From positions 11,371,467 to 11,435,466 of the forward strand of contig OZ007513.1 of NCBI GenBank assembly GCA_963931865.1: DNA of 64,000 nt, read 5' to 3'. Positions 11,401 through 23,400 of the stretch are shown here, in pieces. A program made the translations under genes and the position numbers. The notes beneath the pieces were generated by a model. That model was not told where the DNA came from, did not search any database, and saw nothing but the letters and a program-made list of their open reading frames with translations. This stretch comes from Axinella damicornis (Eukaryota > Porifera > Demospongiae > Axinellida > Axinellidae). Positions within the stretch are counted from its first letter, which is position 1. Each line of letters begins with the position of its first letter.

Positions 11401-14400
11401 TGACATAGGAAACAAATACACCGCTTACATGGTTTTGATTCCGGAGTCAGCACAAGCAGGGCAAAAATTGTCAAAGAGATGAGAAATGGCAGGTACAAGA
11501 GCAGGTTGATGACGTAGACCCACATCCCAAACTTCCACCACTTGTAGTGGAGAAGACTTCCCACCAACGGATGCTCCAGGAGATCAAGAGAGTCAGAATT
11601 GACCTACAAATGGAAACATTCGTTTTAACTATCGAGGTTATAGCTGACTGAAGCATGCACTCCATATCTGTATTTTCGGTTTAATGGGAACTTGAAGAGT
11701 CTGGATCAAGACCTACTGTAGGCCAATTGCAAGTCGAACATTGTGTCGTGTTTTGAAGGCAGACTGCATATTTAATGATCGCATACATAAATGTGTAATT
11801 TACTACATAGCTGAAAATACGTATTGGGTTCTAATTCTCTCCCCCCCCCCCCACCACCACCACCACCACCACCACCACACAAACTTACAATTAACAACTC
11901 AAACCCTGACATTTGGTACATGCATACACTTGTTGAATGTGCTCAAAGATCAAATTACCATCAACATCAGAGGATGGGTAGACTTGTACAAGTGGGTGTC
12001 AAGGTCAGCTGGCCTCGACGTCAGCTTCGATGATTCCTTGTTCCTCTTCATGACGGCCTCAAAGTGCTGTTCCTTGCTGTACCTCTCGTCCTGGTCCCGG
12101 TAGCTCCCTTCCCTTCTCGGAGCAATGGAGACGGCAACGAATAACACCGACATGGATGCGTAAGTGCATGTGGTGTTCTTACAGGCCCTCTAGGGGGAAT
12201 TGTGTGGTGTTCTTACAGGCCCTCTAGGGGAAATTGTGTGGTGTTCTTACAGGCCCTCTAGGGGGAACTGTGTGGTGTTCTTACAGGCCCTCTAGGGGGA
12301 ACTGTGTGGTGTTCTTACTGGCCCTCTAGGGGGGACTGTGTGGTGTTCTTACTGGCCCTCTAGGGGGGACTAAATTTGAAAATTCCTCCCCCAATCAGAC
12401 AAGGTAACCCATTAGACTCCCCCCCCCCCCCAAACAAAAAGGTGTAAGTGAAACAAAAACAGCCTTGGATTCGGAATAAATTACAAATTCAGAAGTCTAA
12501 GAGCAAGGCAGACATACGTAGTCTTGCATATTTAGTATACAATACAACCTGATTAGGCATCCCATTGATTTTAACAAACAATACCGTCCAATATAGCAAT
12601 TAGCTTCCTAGAACAGCAACCTACTATTTGTACAATCTTCCTGGGACTATTCACCTCCATTGTATAGTGCTCCCATATCCTTCACATTCACATGAATACC
12701 ACTTACACAAGAATGTTTGAGGTTGCTATGGCAACATACACTTACCCTTGGTCGTCACCGTTCATTCCGAAATCTTCCAAAAACTGGTAGTCAAACACAA
12801 CAGTATTGCGCTTCGTAGAATCCTTAACGGTGTCTGCCTTCTTTGGGTCCTTGAGAGTACATCGGTTGAGAACCTTGGTTGCTACATCTGTGTAGAGACA
12901 CCAAGCAGACAGCAGTTCAGGACTACTCTCACAGTCTAATCAAAAATAATGCCACCATTCTCTCTTTTTGATCTCACAGGCTGAGTGGCTGCATGTTACA
13001 AAAATGTAGCACAAAAGAAGAAGGTTTATCGTGAGTAGCTTCACACCCATTCAATACACAAAATTACTTCACGCAATTACTGCACATCATAGTCTACGCA
13101 CCAGGCATTTTCTGTATCATCATTCTGAAGGGGGTGAGCTTGTTCTTGTGTCTCTTGTCCCGGTGTGACCTCAGCGCTTCCACCCAAGCGTCACTGTCAA
13201 TGATGGCACCCACCACATCCCTAGAACAATACGGACATTGCATGTGTCTCACAACTCTATACACAACTTCGTACGTATGCATGCCTCAGTATAACGAGTA
13301 GGGGTGGTCTCATCCCGTAGACCATCTGTAGTCAGAAGGTGTTGCAAGAAAATGGCCAAGCGTATGTTGGAGAGTTCGCTGATGTAAGGAAAGTAGTACA
13401 TAGGCTGCAATCTCAGCAAGTCTTGCACGGACTGCACAACACTAGTCCCTCCAGTTCATCTGCAGTGTCCATCACATGTACCACCGCATGTGCAATAACC
13501 TTAGCCGGTAGTTGCATCCCTGAACATAACTAAGTATTGCCACAAATAATTTACCCCCGTAGTCGCGCGTTGTTAGGCAATAATTTACCCCCGTAGTCGC
13601 GCGTTGTTAGGCGCATGCGCCTATAACTCCACAGGAAGGAAATATGCACCTATAAGCGAGATGATCGAGCCTAATAACGAATATTCCTCAAATAGGAAGT
13701 GCGCCTCAATTCGAATTATAGCTTTATCCACTCCGTAGGATCAAAAATGGTCGAGTTTCTGGAAGAAGACTGCAGCGCTTAACAGTGAGTAACTGGGACG
13801 AGAGTTGAACCTGCGCCTAACAGCGAATATGCGCCTATAAGCGAGATGCGCCTAATTACACACGACTATGGAATGCAAACATTAGCTGAGATCGCAGTCT
13901 ACTCAGATAGATCTCACGCCTACTCACGATGACAGGGAAGGATTGACATGAAATGTGAAATAGTATGGTTGGGTGTCCCTACCTGATGTCATGCACATGA
14001 TGAAATCTCCCAGGTGCATTGGCATACAGCAAGTGATCAAAAACCGGAGGTAGTGAAGAGGCAGGGGAATGAAGCTATAGCTAGCTTGTTGCATTTCTTG
14101 CAGGAAACAATCAACTATTCAGTTACTTACTCATGCCCGGCATCAATGGCTGCATCGATGACAGTCACTCCAGACTTGTCTTGACTTTGAATTTTAGCCC
14201 CAGAATTGAGCAGTGTGCTAACTACATCAGCACGGCGCTCATCAGAAGCGTATCGCAGAGGAGTCCTTCCCTACAGAAGGAATATAAGAGCAATAATCAT
14301 TCAGTAAGGCATTTAGTGAGCAATAACAAATTAACAATAGACACTTTCTGCATCAATAATGAATGTATCAATTGTAGATCGCTGGTTTGAATCAGGTGAG

Positions 14401-17400
14401 ATAAATTAGAACACAGGAATTTTGTAGGGCACCTTATCATCTTCTAGCTCAATGCAGCTCTTGTTCACACCAATGAGCTCCTCAACCAACTCCTTGTGAC
14501 CCCCGCCAGCTGCAAGATGGAACGGTGTTTCACCAGGTCCATTCCTGTAAGGAAAATTCATTTCAGAACTCTGCATACAAGATTGCTCCCATTTCAGCAT
14601 TAGACTGAGAAGAGATGTCTACATACCTCGCCTTCAGGTTCGCCCCTTCATCCAGCAAGTAGTGCACCACTTTGCTGTGCCCTTTGGCACATGCAAGGTG
14701 GAGGGGCGTGTCCGGCGTGTGTTCTTCACAAAATGGGATGATCCTTGGATAATCATCTAGCAGCATCTTGACGACACTACAGCAGACAAAGCATCAAAAA
14801 ATACATTAGCAGGGTTCAACAAGATCAGAAACTACTGCAGAGGCCTAAATTGCTTTAAAATCTTTGGGGTACCCCCTTCCCCTACAAGCAGTGTGCTTCA
14901 CATGGCTTACCTATGTATGATCAGTCCCCCCCTAAAAGAATGGCTTGCCTACAACTGACCCCCCCCCCCCCCCCCCAACAACAACGAAACATCCTATATC
15001 ACAGGAACATGCACTAGCTCACTCGGTTCGTCCATTCTCTGCAGCCACATGTAGAGGCGTCCTCTTGGCCTTATTTCTCTGAACGATTTGTCTTTCAAGT
15101 TTGCAGTACTCACTGCTCTTCCAAAGCACTTCCACCTCCTCCTGGATTTGCTTCTCGGTACGCTTGATGTTCCTCTCTGCGTAACCCTCCTTAGTCTGGT
15201 TTTCAAGCTCGTGATAGGGATCATACTCGAGCAGCATCTTCACCAACTTGATGTTCCCCTTTGAGGCAGCGATGTGGAGTGGAATGTCTCCGTCCTTGTT
15301 CGGCTTGCACAGGAGGTTGTCGGGCTTGGTGGCCTGCTTACGTGTCTTGTCCAGAACTTTCTGAGAAGGACAGTAGATTGGGGTATTAGTTATCACTACA
15401 GAAGAACTAATTTATAGCTGGACAAATTGAATTCACGAGAACAGGTGCTTGATCTTGGGTGAACTAGCTAGCACTGGAAAACTACACCCACAGATACGAG
15501 CACTGTCCATCAGCAAGGGTCACTGTGATATCGTTATTTGCTCACTCATTTGAGACCATCGTGTGAATACTTTGGGAATGGCTATTTAGGCAGGTTTTGT
15601 GTGTATATGGAAACAGCACCACAACTAGAAGTTCTGCATCTACAGAAAGTTTATCCTACATACGTACATGTAGCAACTGTGGCAATTTAACAACTGAAGC
15701 ACAAACAAATCACGTCCAAATGATGGCATCATTTTTTCAAAGATGCACAGCGTAGATCAAATCAGTGAAATGGATACACTGCCTGGTGCAAGATGTGCTG
15801 TCATAACAAGGTGGGAAGAGTCTACTGAACTGCACATGTGTGACTTTAGTCACACTGACAAAGGTTACTCGAGTTTCAAAGAGCAAGGAGCTCTCATTTC
15901 AAACTATGTTGCACCGGAGTGAAGCATGGATCTGAGGATCGACTTCACACAATGTTGGCATATCTCCCAGAGCTCAAACACTGATAAGAGTAAGGCACTG
16001 AACTGACATGTACATACATTCCTAACGGCTGTCTGTATGGATGCAGCATGAATACCACTGTGTGGTCCATTTTAATCAATATCTCTCCGTGCAGGAATTG
16101 TGTGCCCTAACCTCCTCAATCCTGGAAATGGTCGAGTTGTTCAGGCAAATGGTGGCAATGTTCCTGGTACCGTGGCAACCTACTCCTGCAATGCAGGCTA
16201 CAGACTGTTGGGGAATGGGGACCGGCCGTGTGGCAGTACTGGTGTGTGGACTGGGGAGGCCCCCACTTGCCAGAGTAAGGCACTGCAATGGCATGTTCAT
16301 TTCAAGCTCATTCCTAATGGCTGTCTATATGCATGGATGCAGCATGAATACTACTGGGTGGTCCATTTAATTCAACATCTCTCCCACACTCTCCGTGCAG
16401 GGATTGTGTGCCCTAACCTTCCCAATCCTGGAAACGGTCGAGTTGTTCAGGCAAGCGGTGGCAATGTTCCTGGTACCGTGGCAACCTACTCCTGCTATGC
16501 AGGCTACAGACTGTTGGGGAATGCGGACAGGCCATGTGGCAGTACTGGTGTGTGGACTGGGGAGGTCCCCACCTGTTGGAGTAAGCCACTAAATTGGTAT
16601 TCTGTGCAAGTACACCTCAGTCGGAACACAATTTTGACTCCGGCCATCTCAAGTTTGGATATAATACTCTAGATTCTCTATACTGGATCCACTACAACAC
16701 TCCAGATAATGAAGCACAACAGAATTGCATCATTTTACAGTGATTCTTCAGCCAATGCTGCACGTGGATGCCTGAGTAAGTTGCCCCAGGCACCTGTTCA
16801 AGCACCAAGTCAAACCTACTCCAGATGGATGACAAAGCCAGCCCTCCCTGTAAATACCTGGGATGCATCCCACGCAGTATGTAGTGACATCTATCCTAAC
16901 CATACCATCAACAGATTATCCGTGGATGGGCCATGGATTCATTGTATTCTTGGGTTATTTTACTGGAGGGCCTGGCAACCATGCCATCTATGGATGATCC
17001 ACGGATGGGCCACGGATTCATTGTATTCCTGGGATACTTAGGCTCGTTCCCAGGGGCCTGGGAACGAGGTTATAGGATACTTCACTGGAGGGTCTGGCAA
17101 CCTTGCCATCCATGGATGATCCACGGATGGGCCACGGATTCATTGTATTCCTGGGATACTTAGGCTCGTTCCCAGGGGCCTGGGAACGAGGTTATAGGAT
17201 ACTTCACTGGAGGGTCTGGCAACCTTGCCATCCACGGATGATCCACGGATGGGCCACGGATTCATTGTATTCCTGGGATACTTTACTGGAGGGCCTGGCA
17301 ACCCTGCCATCAATGGATGGGCCATGGGTTCATTGTATTCCAGGGATACTTTACAGGAGGGCCTGGCAACCATGCCATCAATGGATGATCCACGGATGGG

Positions 17401-20400
17401 CCATGGATTCATTGTATTCCTGGGATACTTTACTGGAGGGCCTGGCAACCATGCCATCAATGGATGATCCATGGATGGGCCATGGGTTCATTGTATTCCT
17501 GGGATACTTTACAGGAGGGCCTGGCAACCATGCCATCAATGGATGGCCCGTGGATGGCCCGTGGATTCATTGTATTCCTGGGATACTTTACTGGAGGGCC
17601 TGGCAACCATGCCATCAATGGACGATCCATGGATGGGCCATTGTATTCCTGGGATACTTTACTGGAGGGCCTGGCTACTATGCCATCCACGGATGATCCG
17701 TGGATGGGACATGGGTAGCCATGGATACATTTGACATGCATATGCACAATGAGCCTTAAATGGATATACGTACCTCAAAGCTATTCTAAGCAGTAGTATG
17801 CTAGTTTGTGGCAAGCTTAGACATGAGTGTTTAAGTGGGTGGTTCAAGCACATTGTGAAACTTGCGACAGATTCACACAATTTTGAAGTAGTCTGTCTGA
17901 AGAAGAAACTGATTTCGGTTGTTTGGTGGCTTTCTGGTTCGGTAACTTTGTGATGCTTTTTGGCAGCACTGTCTTCTTGGTCAGACAAAGATGTATGGTA
18001 CATTGTTATGAAAGGCTAGCTTGTATGTTGACCATTTTTGAGACATTTCCCTACATACATGTACGAGTCCACTATGATTTGATTATCAAATGCAAACTTT
18101 ATTGTGCTCGCTAAAATTAATACCCGCTATCAATACTAGCCTTAAAGTATACAAGGCTATGTTATATGTAGCAGGACAAGCATACCGTATAGTCTCTCGA
18201 AAATACACCCATGGGCGATGAACTTAGTGGATGCTCAAAGAGGGGGGTGGGCGTATTTTTGAGAGACTACGGTAATAGTTTTATACGTACCTTCACAGCC
18301 ACACTGTGCCCAGCCTCCACCGTCAGGAACAAAGCACTCCTCCCATCAGCATCCACCTGCGTCATGTCCGCATCATCGCACAGGCAATCGATTGCATCCT
18401 TCTTCCCATAAGCTGCTGCGGTTAGCAGCGGTGTGCGACCCTGATTGTCGACAGCATTCAAGGTTTCTTCACTGAAGTCACATCTGTAGATAAAATTAAG
18501 GTTGAAACATAATGGAAAGGCATTGGTTGGTACTGGGTTAGTCTCAGTCTCAGACCCAAACCAACCCCAGCACGGATCGCTTCCAGTATCACAATAATTA
18601 TAGTGATACAGGAAGCGATCCGCGCTGGGGTTGGTTTGGGTCTGGGGCCGAGACTAGTACCGGGTGGGCTGTTTCTCTCCTTTGCATGAAACGGGCCAAG
18701 AAACCCAACTTGTAAGGCCTCCTTTTCTGACAATGAAGCTTATTCTGAATCTGGACGGGCAGTCGGGCCATGACTATTGAAAGCTCATTAATGAGTGGGC
18801 ATGGTTAGAGTCATGAATGTATACAGGATGGCTACATGGACAATTGCGTGAAATTTGGAGGCTAAACGCGTACATATAAGGAGAATCCATATAGGCCCTC
18901 CAGAGAAAAAGAATGCATTGGGTAATGGGTTAATGTACTGAGAGTGATAACGAGCTTGAGCTGGTCTGGTATATAGAGTGCAAACAGCTAACTCGCATTC
19001 ATACCCATATAGAAATGCCAAGGTTGAAACCACCATGCAACAACCTTGTCACAAGGTAGTAACAACCTTGCAACAAGCTTGTGAAAGTAGGTTGTAACAA
19101 CCATGCAACAACCTTGTACCCGGGGTGAAACAACCTTGGAATTGAAACTGTAACAAGCAGGGTATTTGGTTGTAACAACCTTGTGACAACCTAGCAACAA
19201 GGTTGTGAAAGGAGGTTGTAACAACCATGCAACAACCTTGGAATTGAAACTGTAACAAGCAGGACATCTGGTTGTAACAACCTGGCCAGTGGGCAACAAT
19301 CATTGAACATTGCATACATAAAAAATAAACACAATACATAAGTCCTGGGGTAATGAGTGATAAAACAGTTCCAGTGAATTACAAAGCTAGTACATCTACG
19401 ATGATGAGTGATATAAATAATGGCTTTACAATGATCAGGCTGCTACTGCTTGACAGTCTTGCATACCAGATTTTTCAGTTCCCAGCATGTGACGATTAAT
19501 TGTGACCACTTGTGTCATCACACCGGAGGGAGGGAAGGGACTGATTATTTTTCCTGTCTGGGTATGAGGGGCTCATCTGTAGGAAGAAAAGCGTTATATT
19601 GTATGATCATTAAACAGCTCTAATAGAGTATCTATGTACTGCCCCTGAAAGATTGCAGTAAAACAAGTAATACATAACATCTTAACACGTTGCACGCAGA
19701 AATGACTAAATTATTAGTTGCTAGGGTCGAGGATTGCAACAACGAGCAAAGCATAGCCAAGTGAAACTTTCTGAAGCACAAGGTACATACGCCAAATGAA
19801 AATGTGTAGCAACAGGCTTTGTATTGAGCTGCCCATGACTCACCATCGGATGAAGCCAGGATTACTCACTAAGTGAATGAGGGGGAAGTAGGCGAGCAAA
19901 GCTACTTGACACCAATTGATGCCGTGGCCAAGGCGAAGCTTAGTTGCCTAATAGCGGAACACACAATATATCTGGTCTGGGGATTGGTAGGGGCCTGCCT
20001 AATAATAAAAGCTTGAAGACCCCCAATTCTAAGTCTCAACGGGCAGAGTGGAGTGAACCAACTTGGTTGTTGATCGCAAAACCGACTTGCTGGCCACACT
20101 CTTCTTTCAATGCTTGAAAGCATGTGGTCGAAGTGGCAAGCGTGCTAACTTGTCTATAAGCACAACACGAGGAATGGCCCCTCAGTGCTAGCCTTAGTTC
20201 AACCCTAAGGAGCCGTTCTTCGTACTTGCCCCAGTTTGTACATTATAGTCTAGACGTACCCGCGATAATCCCCGAGTTAGGAGAGGATGCTGCAGTCCCC
20301 AAGTTCTGTCTGCACCAATGGTCCATGTGTACACCAGCTGTCCAGTAGTGTTTCCTGTTGAAGCTACCAGGTTTCCAGGTCAAGGTAGGGCATGATACGC

Positions 20401-23400
20401 TTTGTTTCCACAACGGGTAGCCAACTCTGACTAGACTATAGCTAGCTAGCTAAGCAAACAAGCTCAGCGCTCAAACGTGAAGCTTTGAAAACAGTTTACA
20501 TTAGCAACCTAATTGGTGAATATGACGTCAAACAACGATGAATTAGTTTACATTAGCAACCAACATTGAGAGGTACGTACATGTACATGACATCAAAACA
20601 TAGTTTACATTAGCAACCAAGTAACTAAGTAGTGTACATGCAACACGTTATATGCAGGACTTATTCCACCGAATTATTTTCCATGCATGGTTGTTCCGGT
20701 TGCATGCCTTCTTACCCCACCATTTGTCGCTTGCAGTACTAGCACGTGGTAAACTTGCCACGCACGTGACATACCTCGAGTTGCACATTCTTTCTATACT
20801 GCTCTCGGTCAGCTTTCTGAACTCAAGAAACGTCACCAACACTGCCTGATGTTGACCACTCAGTGGCCTATGGGTGCAACTGGTGGCACTACGGAGTTCC
20901 TCAGGTCACATGTCCACCCAAATCCAATGTGCATGTACGTATGTCACTGCACATGACAAGTTTTAGCTACCAGGCCTTCCCCGTGCATGTTAGTGCCGCA
21001 AGTGACAAATGCTGGGGTAAGAAGGTCTGGGTATAAAGCTAGTTCCATGCATGCATATTCCAGTCTATGTAGCTAGCTAGCTAAGTTCCAGCACAGTTAT
21101 CGGAAGCATGCTACTAGTACCCATGTACATGTGATGGAACATGCATGCTCCAGGTGCTGACAAATGTGTCATGAATTAGAAAATAAACATAAGGTAGCTC
21201 TATGTGTTGAATGCAGAATAAAAGGAGGAGTCACAACCATGTTCTCCAAGCTAGCTAGTTAGGTGGAAATTGTACAAGCTTGTTACAAGGTAGGTTAGAT
21301 TACAGTACTGGTATATACCAGGATGTCACAAGGTTGTTCACTAAAATGGCAATCTTCCAAGGTTGTCACAAGGTTGGCAAGTTAACTGCACCAGGTTGTC
21401 ACAAGCTTGTTGAAATCATGCAAGGTTGTTACAAGGTAAGGGAGGTAACAGTACAAGGTTGTCACAAGCTTGTTTGGACCAAGTACAAGGTTGTCACAAG
21501 GCTGGTGACCTTGTCACAACCTTGCCACCAGGTTGTAACAAGCTTGGCATTTCTATATGGGTATTTATTTTTACAACTCACTCCTCCAAAAGTGTGTCTA
21601 TCACCATCTCCTTGTTGAGCTGAGCCGCAAGGTGGAGGGGGCTGGCTCCCTCTTTATTCTTAGCATTGATATCTATATGTAGTAGCAGATACAATTACAT
21701 CATTATATCAGCAACAGCAGTAAGATAAAGAATTTGATACAAAGCAGACTTTTACATGCAGAAATACGTAAGTCCTCATTCTAAACTGTTGCTATAATGT
21801 GCTCACCAACCTCGAGGCCAGGCTCGCACACATCATTTGTGCACATGCTCGCTCAGATAGCACATTTGCATGCAGATGCGTTCGCTTGTGTGGGCATGCT
21901 CCAACACACACACTCATATATTCATGCACAAGCGATCAGCATTGACTACTCCATGTTGGTATATGCACAGCATGCTCTCAAAAGCACTTAATATGTGATA
22001 ACTTGCAAGGGCACCTCAAACGCACATTCGAGGACTAGCTTTCGGGACATGCTATATATACACTACATGTACGTACCTGCTCCTTTCTCAATCAACTTTC
22101 TTGTGAGTTCCACGCCCGTCTTTCCCTTCTGGTGATCACATTGGACTGCATAGTGTAGCACAGTGTTACCATGGAGATCTTCCCTGTCCAACAGGTCTGA
22201 AAAAAAAATTGCACAACATAAAAGAATGCGACCAACAAGCACTTGCTCCACCCTAGTCTCAGGCCAAGACCCAAACCAACCAGACCCAACAAGACCCAAA
22301 CCAGCACGGATTGCTTCTAGTATCACATGCATTATACTGCAGCGCTGCCACACATGGGCAAGAGTTAAACATTCAGTTAAAACGACCCCTGATTGGTTAC
22401 CCAGTTTCAGTGAACTAACGCTATACAGGCCAATTGAACGTGCTTGCTCAATGTTACAGTGTTTTGCAGCATTCTTCCGGTCAGCAGATCGAGTGCCTAA
22501 ACTGTATCAGCCAATCAGCAAACAGATTTCAAACTGTTCTGCAATTTGATATACCATTGGTGCGGACATTGCAAGAATGCCGCAAACACTGTAGTTACTA
22601 CTCAGTGGGAGTGGGGGGGGGGGGGGGGGGGGGAGCTTTACAAATCAAGAGCTGTTCATACAACGAACTAGCCAAGCGACTCATACTATACTACTGGTCT
22701 GTACATCTTATGTCCTTGCAGATCATCTCTGGTATGAAGAGAATTCAGAAACACAATTACCATCCATCCTCCCAATTTCAAGTACCATCAAGTACCATCT
22801 GCTAACTATCATTCATTTCTGAACCGGATAATAGCTAACAGACGAGTGCTCTTTGAAGCTTCATGGAATTGTGGAGGATGATTAAGCTTGAAAGAGCATC
22901 CATCGGCTAGCTACATGTATTACTCGGTTCTGAACCATCTCACTGTTACCAATGTACATGTGCTCCCGCATCAAGTACTTATAATTTGTAGAACCATCAT
23001 CTCCCCTCGCAATTCCATCAAGTTTGAGAGACATTCATCTGTTAGGCAATATCAATGTAGTTCTGAACAAGGATAGGATGTATGCCGGTTCAAACTAAAT
23101 GGCATTTGTCATCCCCTCTCACATTCTTGAAAAGATCTGTCTGCTACGTATACCTAGTATGGCCATCCACATCACTACACCACTATAGTACCTTTGTGGT
23201 TTTCCAGTAGGAAGTCAATGACATTGTGAGAGACACACTGCACAGCATGGTGGAGAATCGTGCCTCCTAACTTCCCCGTGCTATTCAGATCTGCGTAGAA
23301 GAACATCATTCATATCATGTATGCATGTAAACACCACTTCACCCTGTTTCTACAGTCACAGGTGGGGCTACATATGAATTCCATATTCCCACAGCATACA

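Noticed and set aside
17103..17696. Long open frames (up to 197 codons) across the minisatellite
   Set aside because: All frames on both strands stay open because of the repeat unit. The peptide is just the unit translated repeatedly, with no start context or splice logic.
19021..21545. Direct repeats in the 2.56-kb element as a centromere or replication origin satellite
   Set aside because: The motifs are confined to both subterminal zones of a TIR element with a known empty site.
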